From: Rhodospirillaceae bacterium | Lineage (GTDB): Bacteria > Pseudomonadota > Alphaproteobacteria > Rhodospirillales > Magnetospirillaceae | Direction: 5' to 3' | Assembly (NCBI GenBank): GCA_030151865.1 | Contig: JASLCK010000018.1 | Coordinates: 1 to 16,185, forward strand | DNA length: 16,185 nt | Shown: positions 1 through 7,699 of the stretch, in pieces | Numbering within the stretch: position 1 is the first letter of the stretch | Layout: every line of letters starts with the position of its first letter | Notes under the pieces: model-generated | Database searches by the model: none | Told to the model about the DNA's origin: nothing | Seen by the model: the letters and a program-made list of their open reading frames with translations, nothing else | Translations under genes and position numbers: made by a program

Positions 1-695
1 CGGGTCTGCCCATCGATGTGATTGCCCAGGAAGTCGTCAATCGCCGTAAGAAGCTTTTGGTGGCCGATATGGATTCCACCATGGTGGTCGGCGAAACGCT
101 TGACGATCTGGCCGAGTACGCCGGTTTGAAAGCCCATATCGCCGCCATCACGGCGCGTGCCATGAACGGCGAGATCGATTTCAGGGACGCGCTGCGCGAA
201 CGGGTCGGTCTGCTGAAGGGGCTGTCGGCGGAATTCCTGGAACAGACCTATGCGTCGCTGCGCTTCATGCCGGGGGCCGAGCGATTGCTGGCGACCATGA
301 AGGCGCATGGGGCCCATGCGGTGCTGGTGTCGGGGGGCTTTCGCTTCTTCACCAGTCGGGTGCGCGCCCATCTGGGCTTTGACCGCGATCTGGCCAACGA
401 GATGGAAATCATCGATGGCAAGCTGACCGGCAAGGTCATCGATCCTATCTTGGACCGTCAGACCAAGCTGCAAACCCTGATCGGCGTCGCCGCCGAATTG
501 TCGCTGCCGCTGTCGCAGACCATCGCCGTCGGCGACGGGGCCAACGATCTGGAAATGATCCGCGCCGCCGGTCTGGGGGTGGCTTATCACGCCAAGCCGG
601 TGGTGGCGGCGGAAGCCCGCGCCCGCGTCGATCACGGTGATCTGACCGTTCTTTTGTACGCGCAAGGTTATAGCGACACCGATATGGTTGGGTAA
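1..695 (+). CDS. serB: Phosphoserine phosphatase SerB, 5' end outside the window
   Basis: This HAD-superfamily phosphatase carries out the last step of serine synthesis, hydrolysing phosphoserine to L-serine in the cytoplasm. The frame is open from base 3 onwards, so the GTG at 18 is not needed as a start; family members are usually near 290-300 residues and only the catalytic C-terminal 230 or so are here. Motif I is DMDST near base 69 (first Asp is the nucleophile), motif II is LVSGGF near 326-343, and motif III/IV is GDGANDLEMI near 530-560, with the usual Mg-binding aspartates. The N-terminal ACT-like part would lie to the left. The gene converges on the Do-type protease gene and ends 25 bp before a bidirectional terminator. 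Identity rests on motifs seen here plus family knowledge; function is confident. Confidence 0.93.
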   Translation, partial: GLPIDVIAQEVVNRRKKLLVADMDSTMVVGETLDDLAEYAGLKAHIAAITARAMNGEIDFRDALRERVGLLKGLSAEFLEQTYASLRFMPGAERLLATMKAHGAHAVLVSGGFRFFTSRVRAHLGFDRDLANEMEIIDGKLTGKVIDPILDRQTKLQTLIGVAAELSLPLSQTIAVGDGANDLEMIRAAGLGVAYHAKPVVAAEARARVDHGDLTVLLYAQGYSDTDMVG

Positions 696-714
696 GCAGG
701 ATCGACCTGCCAAT

Positions 715-751
715 AAAAAAGCCGCCCGGATCGCCGGGCGGCTTTTTCTTT
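715..751. terminator. Bidirectional rho-independent terminator between serB and the Do protease gene
   Basis: A perfect 9-bp stem (GCCGCCCGG / CCGGGCGGC, 721-729 and 734-742) with loop ATCG is flanked by six A on the left (715-720) and TTTTTCTTT on the right. It therefore has a U-tract in either direction and can serve both serB on the plus strand and the convergent protease gene on the minus strand. Confidence 0.9.
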
Positions 752-755
752 AGGG

Positions 756-787
756 AACGGTGTTCCGGCTAAAACCGGAACACCGTT
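756..787. repeat. Perfect 13-bp inverted repeat just after the Do protease stop codon
   Basis: AACGGTGTTCCGG (756-768) and its exact complement (775-787) enclose a 6-base loop, starting 5 bases downstream of the protease stop on the minus strand. No T-tract follows directly in either direction, so on its own it is not a standard terminator. It sits immediately beside the bidirectional terminator at 715-751 and may protect the mRNA 3' end or act as a helper hairpin. Confidence 0.75.
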
Positions 788-792
788 GTCGG

Positions 793-2355
793 TTACTTCT
801 TCGGAGCGTTGTCCTTGTTCGGAACACTGTCCTTGGCGGCGTCCAGACGCAGGGCGACCCAGCGCAGACCGGCGTCGCCTTGTACCAGCAGCAGCACGGT
901 CTTGCGTCCGTCCTTACGGGCGGCGTCGATCTTGGCCTGGAACTCGACCGGGGTCTTGACCGGCTCGCGCGAGACTTCGGCGATGACATCCCCCTGACGG
1001 ATGCCCTTTTCGGCGGCGGGGCCGTTGGGGTTCAGGTCGGTGACGATCACACCCTTGACGTCGGCGGGCAGGTCGAAGCGGTCGCGCAGCGCCTGGGTGA
1101 TCGGCGACACCGACAGACCCAACACACCGACATTGACCTGACCGTTTTCCTGCTTCGGCGCGGGCTTTTCAGCGGCCTGGGGCTGCTGGTTGTCGTCGTC
1201 GTCGCTCAGTTCGCCAACGGTGGCCTTCAGGGCTACCTGCTTGCCGTCGCGCCACAGATCCACATCAACGCTCTTGTTGATGGCGGTTTCGGCGACGATG
1301 CGGGGCAGACGGCGCATTTCCGAAACGTCCTTGCCGTCAAAGCGGGTGATGACGTCGCCGGGCTTGATGCCGGCCTTGGCGGCGGGACCGCCGGGGCTGA
1401 CCTGGGCCACCAAAGCGCCATGCTGATCCTTCAGGCCCAGATTTTCGGCCAGATCGTCGCTGACCGACTGGATGCGCACGCCCAGCCAGCCACGGCGGGT
1501 TTTGCCGTACTTTTGCAGATCGGTGATGATCGGCTTGGCCAGATTGGACGGGATCGAGAAGCCGATGCCGATCGACCCGCCCGACGGCGAGAAGATGGCG
1601 GTGTTGATGCCGATGACTTCGCCCTTCAGGTTCAGCAGCGGCCCACCCGAATTGCCCTTGTTGATGGCGGCATCCGTTTGCAGGAAGTCGTCATAGGGAC
1701 CGGCATTGATGTCGCGCGCACGGGCCGAAACGATGCCCGCCGTGACCGATCCGCCCAGACCGAACGGGTTGCCGATGGCGATCACCCAGTCGCCGACGCG
1801 CATTTCGTCGGAATTGCCAAAGGTGATGAAGGGCAGCTTGGCCGGGGCGTTTTCCAGCTTCAGCAAAGCCAGATCGGCCTTGGTGTCCTTGCCGACGACC
1901 TTGGCCTTGAAGGCGCGTTCGTCATGCAAGATCACGGTGATTTCGTCGGCGTCGGCGATCACGTGGTTGTTGGTCACCACCAGACCGGCGGGGTCGATGA
2001 TGAAGCCGGACCCCAGGGCGGTGGCCTTGCGCGGCGCGGCGTCGGGGTTGCGGCCCTGGCGTTCCATGAAGTCCTTGAAGAAGTCTTCGAACGGCGAGCC
2101 CGGCGGCACCTGGGGGATGTCGGGGGCGCGTTCGGGGTTCTTCAGAGTCTGGGTGGTCGAAATATTGACCACGGCAGGCAGCAAGCGGTCGGCCAGATCG
2201 GCAAAGCTGTCAGGGGCGGGGGCCGCCTTGGCCGACAGGGACATGGCCATAAGGGTCACCGCAACCAAACCGGCGATCAGCCAGTGAAGCGGCCAAAGGT
2301 TGGGCCGAACGGCCACGGCCTTGGCGCGGATGGGGGCGGAGTGTCTGCTGGTCAC
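793..2355 (-). CDS. Periplasmic Do/DegP-type serine endoprotease with two PDZ domains
   Basis: This HtrA-family protease degrades or refolds damaged envelope proteins. The 520 residues show a basic N-terminus, a hydrophobic stretch at about 25-42 that looks like a signal peptide ending near AKA-AP, a trypsin-like domain with the triad His131 (VTNNHVI), Asp161 (DTKADLALL) and Ser236 (GNSGGPL), then PDZ1 (about 288-380), an acidic/Gln-Pro linker (385-404) and PDZ2 (about 406-495). The start is GTG at 2355, with GGAGG 7 bases upstream. A TTGACG-17-TAAATC promoter lies about 40 bp further up. It is the next gene after hflK-hflC, with a terminator between, an order common in alphaproteobacteria. 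DegP, DegQ and MucD cannot be told apart reliably here, so no symbol is given. Confidence 0.93.
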   Translation of the reverse strand: MTSRHSAPIRAKAVAVRPNLWPLHWLIAGLVAVTLMAMSLSAKAAPAPDSFADLADRLLPAVVNISTTQTLKNPERAPDIPQVPPGSPFEDFFKDFMERQGRNPDAAPRKATALGSGFIIDPAGLVVTNNHVIADADEITVILHDERAFKAKVVGKDTKADLALLKLENAPAKLPFITFGNSDEMRVGDWVIAIGNPFGLGGSVTAGIVSARARDINAGPYDDFLQTDAAINKGNSGGPLLNLKGEVIGINTAIFSPSGGSIGIGFSIPSNLAKPIITDLQKYGKTRRGWLGVRIQSVSDDLAENLGLKDQHGALVAQVSPGGPAAKAGIKPGDVITRFDGKDVSEMRRLPRIVAETAINKSVDVDLWRDGKQVALKATVGELSDDDDNQQPQAAEKPAPKQENGQVNVGVLGLSVSPITQALRDRFDLPADVKGVIVTDLNPNGPAAEKGIRQGDVIAEVSREPVKTPVEFQAKIDAARKDGRKTVLLLVQGDAGLRWVALRLDAAKDSVPNKDNAPKK

Positions 2356-2394
2356 CGATATGCCTCCGTGAAGGGCGGGAACGGAATGGGTATT

Positions 2395-2423
2395 GATTTA
2401 GTTTTGACGTAAACAGTCGTCAA
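2395..2423 (-). promoter_or_regulatory. Promoter of the Do protease gene with an overlapping inverted repeat
   Basis: On the minus strand a -35 box TTGACG (2423-2418), a 17-bp spacer and a -10 box TAAATC (2400-2395) lie about 40 bp upstream of the GTG start. The -35 box is also one arm of an inverted repeat TTGACG-N8-CGTCAA (2404-2423), which looks like an operator. Confidence 0.55.
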
Positions 2424-2490
2424 GCAAAGGACAATTAATCCCAATAATCCGGACTGTCAGGGCTTTTTATGTTTTTTTTAGGGCGGGACC

Positions 2491-2528
2491 GAAAAGAAAA
2501 CAGCCCCGGTCCTGAGGGCCGGGGCTGT
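2491..2528 (-). terminator. Rho-independent terminator of hflK-hflC
   Basis: On the minus strand ACAGCCCCGG pairs with CCGGGGCTGT (10 bp, 2528-2519 with 2509-2500) across a 9-base loop, followed by TTTTCTTTTC. It begins 23 bases after the hflC stop and separates hflKC from the protease gene downstream. Confidence 0.88.
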
Positions 2529-2551
2529 AACAGCGAGGTCAAAGACGCTGA

Positions 2552-3436
2552 TTAGCGCCGCGGATCGGGGGCCTGCTTCAGGAATTTGAAGAAGTCGCCG
2601 TCGGGGCTGAGCAGCCAGGTGGTGTTGTTGCCGTCCATTGCCTGCTTATAGGCCTGCAAGGACCGATAAAAGGCGAAGAACTGCGGGTCTTGCGAGAACG
2701 CCTCGGCATAGGCCTTGTTGGCCGCAGCATCGCCCTGACCGCGCAGGGTTTGCGCCTGACGCTGGGCCTCGGCCAGGATGATGGTGCGTTCGCGGTCGGC
2801 ACCGGCTTTGATCTGCTGAGACCGTTCGTAGCCCTGGGCGCGGGCTTCGGCGGCTTCGCGCTGGCGTTCCGATTCCATGCGCTTATAGATCGCCTGGCTG
2901 GTTTCCGGCGGCAGGTCGGCGCGGCGGATGCGCACGTCGGCCACATCGACTCCCAGGTCGCGGGCGGCTTCGCTCACTTGAACCTGAATGTCGTGCATGA
3001 TGGCTTCACGCTCGCCCGACAGCACCGACGGCAACATGGCGTTACCCAAAACCCGGCGCGCTACGCTGTTGACGATTTCGCGCAGACGGGCGCGGGCGGC
3101 TTCCTCGGTGCGGACCGCTTGATAGAACAGCAGCGGATCGCGGATGCGGAAGCGGGTGTAGGTATCGACCACGATGCGCTTTTGGTCGGCCAGGATGACC
3201 TGTTCGGCGGGCGGATCGACGTCCAGCAGCCGGGCGTCATAGCGCGCCACATCTTCGATGAACGGTTTTTTGACGTGCAGCCCCGGCCCCTTGATGGGGT
3301 TTTCCGGGTCGGCCACCGCGCCAAAGCGCAGCACCAGGGCCTGTTCGCCCTGACTAACCACGTAAAACGAAGAAGACGCCACCAACAAAGCGAGCATACC
3401 GATGATGCCCACCAGTCCGAGATGAACCTGTTTCAT
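2552..3436 (-). CDS. hflC: HflC, SPFH/band-7 membrane protein partner of HflK
   Basis: HflC forms a large inner-membrane assembly with HflK that encloses and modulates the FtsH protease. The 294-residue protein has one N-terminal membrane segment (about residues 5-27), then a band-7 (SPFH) domain with SQGEQALVLRFG just after the membrane and a long charged Ala/Arg/Gln/Glu helix (about 185-245, ending in GQGDAAANKAYAEAF), as in the E. coli protein, which is longer (about 334). The ATG at 3436 overlaps the hflK stop by one base (TAATG), implying translational coupling; an AGGGAGG stretch lies upstream inside hflK. The gene is followed by a strong terminator. Confidence 0.95.
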   Translation of the reverse strand: MKQVHLGLVGIIGMLALLVASSSFYVVSQGEQALVLRFGAVADPENPIKGPGLHVKKPFIEDVARYDARLLDVDPPAEQVILADQKRIVVDTYTRFRIRDPLLFYQAVRTEEAARARLREIVNSVARRVLGNAMLPSVLSGEREAIMHDIQVQVSEAARDLGVDVADVRIRRADLPPETSQAIYKRMESERQREAAEARAQGYERSQQIKAGADRERTIILAEAQRQAQTLRGQGDAAANKAYAEAFSQDPQFFAFYRSLQAYKQAMDGNNTTWLLSPDGDFFKFLKQAPDPRR

Positions 3437-4578
3437 TACTTGGTCCCTCCCTGGGTTTGTTGGTTCTTGCCCAATTCGGGCAGCGGCAGATAGGGCACGA
3501 TGCCCTTGGCGGATGGATCGACGACGACCTTTTGGGCGTTCTTCAACACCTCTTCCATCGTCTCGATGTAAAGCCGCTTGGCTGTAATGTCGGGAGCCGT
3601 CTTATAAGCCTGATAGACTAGGCTGAAGCGCTTGGCGTCGCCCTGGGCCAGATCGGAGACTTGTTCCTTATAGGCTTCAGCTTCCTGATTGATGCGTTCG
3701 GCCTCGCCTCGGGCACGCGGGATGATGTCGTTGCGATAGGCTTCGGCCTCGTTGCGCAGACGTTCTTGGTCGGCCTTGGCGCGCTGGACATCGTTGAAGG
3801 CGTCGATGACCTGGGCGGGCGGATCGGCCTTCAGCAGCTGAACCTGGGTCACGGTGATGCCCGCGCCATAGGAATCCAGCAATTGCTGCATACGTTCGCG
3901 GGTGCGATCAACGATCGGCTGGCGGTTTTCGAACAACGGTGCGCGGATCGGCAGCTGGCCGATGATCTCGCGGATCGCCGATTCCGCCACCACGCGGACC
4001 GTGCCTTCGGGGTCGCGGATCTTGAACAGGAATTTTTCCGGGTCGTTGATCTGCCAGAACACCGAGAAATTGATATCGACGATGTTTTCGTCGCCGGTCA
4101 GCATCAGGCTGTCTTCGTCGGAGCCACGGCCCGAACGCAGGTCGGATCGGCTGATCCGACCTGTTTCGGCGGTGGGAGAGCGATAGCCGACTTCGATGCG
4201 GTTGATGCGGGTCACCGGCGGGGTCTGCACGGTTTCGATCGGGCTGGGCAGGTGGTAATTCAGGCCGGGCTGGGTCAATCCGGCGAATTTGCCAAAGCGC
4301 AGCACCACACCGACTTCGTCGGGGTTGACCTTGTAAAAGCCGGTCGCGCCCCACAGCACCAGACCCGCCATCAGCACCAGGACAGCGGCCCTGCCGCCGC
4401 CGAAGCCGCCTTCGGGCATCATGCGGTTGAAACGGTCACGTCCTTTGCGCAGCAGGTCGTCCAGGTCGGGAGGCGCGCCATTGCCGCCACCCCGGCCCCA
4501 GGGGCCGTTGCCGTCCCCCTTGCCGCCATTATTTCCGCCCCAGGGGCCATTCCCGCCCCCGCCTTGGTTCCACGGCAT
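3436..4578 (-). CDS. hflK: HflK, SPFH/band-7 membrane protein partner of HflC
   Basis: HflK is the second subunit of the FtsH-associated HflKC complex. I take the ATG at 4578, giving MPWNQGGGG, because it matches the E. coli start MAWNQ, because GGAGGG lies 8 bases upstream, and because the 23 codons further up look non-coding. The 380 residues hold a Gly/Asn-rich cytoplasmic tail (1-35), PPDLDDLLRKG (36-46, a family signature), one membrane helix (about 63-82), the band-7 domain starting NPDEVGVVLRFG, and a charged helical region with Ala/Glu/Arg repeats (about 270-330). hflC follows with a 1-base overlap, and mrp is divergent. Confidence 0.95.
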   Translation of the reverse strand: MPWNQGGGGNGPWGGNNGGKGDGNGPWGRGGGNGAPPDLDDLLRKGRDRFNRMMPEGGFGGGRAAVLVLMAGLVLWGATGFYKVNPDEVGVVLRFGKFAGLTQPGLNYHLPSPIETVQTPPVTRINRIEVGYRSPTAETGRISRSDLRSGRGSDEDSLMLTGDENIVDINFSVFWQINDPEKFLFKIRDPEGTVRVVAESAIREIIGQLPIRAPLFENRQPIVDRTRERMQQLLDSYGAGITVTQVQLLKADPPAQVIDAFNDVQRAKADQERLRNEAEAYRNDIIPRARGEAERINQEAEAYKEQVSDLAQGDAKRFSLVYQAYKTAPDITAKRLYIETMEEVLKNAQKVVVDPSAKGIVPYLPLPELGKNQQTQGGTK

Positions 4579-4653
4579 TGCCTTTTCCCTCCGATTCCTG
4601 GGGCAGTCTGTCGGTTGCCGCCAGTATTCCCGGTCCCGATTGCGCAATGATCT

Positions 4654-4702
4654 TTGCGAAGCGGGAATGAGCGCTTATATGACAGGCCTTGGTCCGGCGC
4701 AA
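4654..4702. promoter_or_regulatory. Divergent, overlapping hflK and mrp promoters
   Basis: Toward hflK (minus): TTGCGC (4702-4697), 17-bp spacer, TATAAG (4679-4674). Toward mrp (plus): TTGCGA (4654-4659), 16-bp spacer, TATATG (4676-4681). The two -10 boxes overlap by four bases, so the two genes may compete for polymerase. These are predictions from sequence only. Confidence 0.45.
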
Positions 4703-4764
4703 TCGAAGGGCGCATCGGACCACAGGTTCAAGGCATATCGGGCAACCGTTGGAGAAATCAAGAA

Positions 4765-5904
4765 ATGGCCAAGGTGAACGAAAACGACGTCCTGGAAGCA
4801 TTGCGTAAAATCCAGGACCCTGACCGAGGCCAGGATATCGTCACCCTGAAGATGATCGCGGGCATCAGCGTGCGCGACGGTCACGTGGCGTTCGCCATCG
4901 AAGTGGACCCTAAGCGCGGCCCCAGCCTGGAGCCTTTGCGCAAGGCCGCCGAACAGGCGGTGCATGTCCTGCCGGGCGTGCTGACGGTATCGGCGGTGCT
5001 GACGTCGGAAAAGCCGATGGCGCAATCCGGGGCTGGTGCTCAGGCGGGCGGGCATCACGGTCATGCCCATGGTAACGGCGGTGTGCAGACCGATCCGCAG
5101 TTGCTGCCCCAGGTCAAGGCCATCGTCGCGGTGTCGTCGGGCAAGGGCGGCGTCGGCAAGTCCACCACGGCGGTCAATCTGGCCCTGGCGTTCAAGAGCA
5201 TGGGTCTGACCGTCGGCATGTTCGACGCCGATATCTTCGGCCCGTCCCAGCCGCGCATGCTGGGGGTTTCTGGCAGCAAGCCCCATTCCCCCGACGGCAC
5301 CCGCATCGACCCCATCGAAGCTTACGGCATCAAGGTGATGTCGCTGGGCTTCCTGGTGCCGGAAGACAGCCCGGTGGTGTGGCGCGGCCCGATGGTCATG
5401 GGCGCGCTGGAACAGATGATGCGTGATGTCAATTGGGGTGCGCTGGATGTGCTGGTGGTCGATATGCCGCCTGGCACCGGCGACACCCAGTTGACCATGA
5501 CCCAGCGGGTGCCGCTGACTGGCGCGGTGATCGTGTCCACCCCGCAGGATATCGCCCTGCTGGACGCCCGTAAGGGCCTGAATATGTTCCGCAAGGTCAA
5601 TGTGCCGGTGCTGGGCATCATCGAGAACATGAGCATGTATGTCTGTCCTAATTGTGGACATGAAGCCCATATCTTCGGTCATGGCGGGGCGCGCGCCGAA
5701 GCTGCCAAGCTGTCGGCCGATTTCCTGGGGGAAATTCCGCTGGATATCGATATCCGCATTCTGTCCGACGAAGGCAAGCCCATCGTCGAAACCCATCCCG
5801 ACGGCCCGCATGCCAAAGCTTACAAGGATATCGCCGCCAAGGTGTGGGACAAGGTGCAGACCCTGCAAGGAGCCCGCAAGGGTCCCAAGATCGTTTTCCA
5901 GTAA
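4765..5904 (+). CDS. mrp: Mrp/ApbC-type Fe-S cluster carrier ATPase
   Basis: This P-loop ATPase of the Mrp/NBP35 family binds and hands on [4Fe-4S] clusters to apo-proteins in the cytoplasm. The ATG at 4765 (MAKVNENDVL) is chosen over earlier in-frame codons because it opens the conserved N-terminal domain and has GGAG 10 bases upstream. The 379 residues hold a MIP18/DUF59-like domain (about 5-82), a Gly/Ala/His linker with HHGHAH (97-102), the deviant Walker A SGKGGVGKST (125-134), Walker B-like VVDMPPGTGD (231-240), and CPNC (294-297), whose cysteines bridge the cluster between subunits. It is divergent from hflK. The class I fumarase later in the window is a [4Fe-4S] enzyme and a plausible client, by inference. 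Confidence 0.94.
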   Translation: MAKVNENDVLEALRKIQDPDRGQDIVTLKMIAGISVRDGHVAFAIEVDPKRGPSLEPLRKAAEQAVHVLPGVLTVSAVLTSEKPMAQSGAGAQAGGHHGHAHGNGGVQTDPQLLPQVKAIVAVSSGKGGVGKSTTAVNLALAFKSMGLTVGMFDADIFGPSQPRMLGVSGSKPHSPDGTRIDPIEAYGIKVMSLGFLVPEDSPVVWRGPMVMGALEQMMRDVNWGALDVLVVDMPPGTGDTQLTMTQRVPLTGAVIVSTPQDIALLDARKGLNMFRKVNVPVLGIIENMSMYVCPNCGHEAHIFGHGGARAEAAKLSADFLGEIPLDIDIRILSDEGKPIVETHPDGPHAKAYKDIAAKVWDKVQTLQGARKGPKIVFQ

Positions 5905-5963
5905 GCGCTGATCAAATAATTCGGCTGCTGCGGCTGTCTGGTGTGATGTTTTGAAGTTTCGGA

Positions 5964-5989
5964 GCTGAACAGGCATATGCCTGTTCAGC
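5964..5989. repeat. 26-bp perfect palindrome downstream of mrp
   Basis: GCTGAACAGGCAT is followed directly by its complement ATGCCTGTTCAGC. As RNA it would give an 11-bp stem with loop AUAU. It is 59 bases past the mrp stop with no T-tract on either side (plus side continues CCTGACTCTT). It could be a rho-dependent or weak terminator, or a dimeric protein-binding site. Confidence 0.7.
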
Positions 5990-6065
5990 CCTGACTCTTG
6001 CGTATTGCTCTCTTCAGTTCGCGCTGGTCGATCCGGGAGACGTTCTGAATGCGGCTGTTCTCTTT

Positions 6066-7412
6066 CTATGGGCCGTCGTGAAGAACATCTTCAACGCGAA
6101 CATAAAAATTTGAATGAATGTCCTCGGCTGAATTGTGTTCATTCTCGCCAAGAACGTACCGAACCGTTCCTCCGATGGCGGCTGCGATATTTTGCCAATA
6201 CCAGTAGCTGGTATGAGGGTTTTCCCCGATCAAAATAGAGATTTTGGTCTCTGGCCGACAAAATATGATATTCGCGACCGCCGCTCCTGTCGGAGATACT
6301 ACGGATTCTACTTGAGAAAATAATTGAACTTGTTGTGAGAAGTTTAATGTCTCAGGATCAATGGCAACATAGCCCTTTTTAGATAAAGCATCCTCAATCT
6401 CGACGCTATTGAGGAGTTTGCGGGTTTGTGAATTGCGGCGGAGATAAACTTTCTTTGGCCAATCTTTAATAGGCCATCCTGCACTTTCTTGATGGATTTT
6501 TTCTCTCAGAGTCATGAAAGCGTCTGGTGAAAAAAGCCCATGAGAGTGATTTTTTATTTTTAAATTTCTCCTCTCGAATGGGGCGTATCCGGTGACAGAA
6601 GTAACGTAAAGAACTCCAACATGAATGGATTTTTCTGCCGATAGAGTGATGATTTCCCTATCTGGGCCCGCAACCAAAGAAAGAGATTCCATTATATTGG
6701 GATGCAGCCCCTCATCAATGATAAGGGGGATGTGGTCGTGACCTTTAACGGCACAAAAAGTTGCTATGCGTGGCAAAATCTCTGTTAGCCAATGGGCATA
6801 GTTATGCGCACAGCTATCAAGAAATGATGCCGCAAATGGGACGTGCTTTTTTTCTTCGCCTTTGCAGCGTATGAAGATTTTTTTCTTCTTAAGATTTATG
6901 GAATGCCTATAAGACTTTTCCTCAAAGGTATCGTCTTTATCAAAATTATATAAATCATGGAATATGGCTATTCCATTGGATGTTACAATATTTGTTGCGC
7001 CATAAACTTCAGCAATATCTATTTTTGCTAAATAAATAGGTGGAAACCTATAGTATTCGTGTGGAGATAAGATGGACTTTATTTTATCAACTGGAGATGT
7101 ATGTGGGCGCGGACTGTTGACGATCCGGGGCTCAAAGATTTTTGTATGTTTGCATTGTGTGATCTTGACGTAGTCGTGCAAGCGAATGAGGGGGGTCCAA
7201 GACGATTTTCTATAAAAAAAGGATGCGTAAGAATATATGGAAAATCTATAGGCGCGTCTTAATGCTTCGATCAGTGCTTTATTGGATCTTATTTTATTAA
7301 TAATAAAATTGTCTTTTAAAAAAACAGAAAAAGACTTGGTTGTAGAATTTTTTTTAGCGCAATTTTCCGATGGTATTTCTTTTTCATTTTTTATCATTTT
7401 AAATATCACCAT
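6066..7412 (-). CDS. GT61 (DUF563-type) glycosyltransferase, AT-rich and probably acquired
   Basis: The 448-residue protein has the marks of the GT61 / DUF563 group linked to capsule or surface glycan assembly: HNYAHWLTEILPR (203-215), KVYLRR (321-326) and SPTGAAVANIIF (373-384) in the C-terminal half. No clear signal peptide or strong membrane helix is seen, so it is probably cytoplasmic. Donor and acceptor sugars cannot be told from sequence. Base composition is strikingly AT-rich compared with neighbours (runs of A/T, many AAA/AAT/ATT codons, KKKK at 175-178), which points to horizontal transfer. The start is uncertain: ATG 7412 has only AAAGAAATAG before it, and an alternative ATG at 7397 follows GGTGAT. 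It stands alone, with no other glycan genes nearby and no clear promoter. Confidence 0.8.
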   Translation of the reverse strand: MVIFKMIKNEKEIPSENCAKKNSTTKSFSVFLKDNFIINKIRSNKALIEALRRAYRFSIYSYASFFYRKSSWTPLIRLHDYVKITQCKHTKIFEPRIVNSPRPHTSPVDKIKSILSPHEYYRFPPIYLAKIDIAEVYGATNIVTSNGIAIFHDLYNFDKDDTFEEKSYRHSINLKKKKIFIRCKGEEKKHVPFAASFLDSCAHNYAHWLTEILPRIATFCAVKGHDHIPLIIDEGLHPNIMESLSLVAGPDREIITLSAEKSIHVGVLYVTSVTGYAPFERRNLKIKNHSHGLFSPDAFMTLREKIHQESAGWPIKDWPKKVYLRRNSQTRKLLNSVEIEDALSKKGYVAIDPETLNFSQQVQLFSQVESVVSPTGAAVANIIFCRPETKISILIGENPHTSYWYWQNIAAAIGGTVRYVLGENEHNSAEDIHSNFYVRVEDVLHDGP

Positions 7413-7518
7413 CTATTTCTTTGTGTCTATCTAGGCGATTTGTTGCCGCTGGTTGGCGGGCAAGATTTTTGTAGTCCGAAGCGGGATGGGCATATGTTCT
7501 TTTTAAAAAGGTTCTGGC

Positions 7519-7573
7519 CTGACCGCTTCAGCATAATGCCTCTCCCTTCATGAGGGGAGAGGCATTTGGTCAG
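7519..7573. repeat. Nested hairpin in the intergenic region between the GT61 gene and bla
   Basis: An 11-bp perfect stem (ATGCCTCTCCC 7536-7546 with its complement 7555-7565, loop of 8) sits inside a second pair of arms, CTGACC (7519-7524) and GGTCAG (7568-7573). A modestly T-rich stretch follows on the plus strand (ATTTCTTTT), none on the minus. The rest of 7413-7699 holds no gene I can support. The structure may be a weak terminator, a small RNA, or a cruciform/protein site. Confidence 0.6.
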
Positions 7574-7699
7574 ATTTCTTTTAGGTGTCTGTTGTTGTCT
7601 ATTTCAACAGTTTTTCTTCATGAGACGCGTATCCGGCATTGAGTCTCGGTGGCCTGTTGATGGCAGGGTTGCTTGCCGAATTGGCCGTGGACCTATCAT

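Noticed and set aside
760..2412. Long open frame on the plus strand opposite the Do protease gene
   Set aside because: It is the mirror of a high-GC, strongly biased coding frame; it has no family motifs, is Gly/Asp/Gln/Val-rich, and no ribosome-binding site is seen.
4675..5976. Minus-strand open frame opposite mrp
   Set aside because: The plus strand encodes Mrp with all its motifs; the antisense frame shows none.
6005..6323. Short plus-strand frames at the left edge of the GT61 gene
   Set aside because: They mostly overlap the 3' end of the glycosyltransferase gene in antisense and show no recognisable features.
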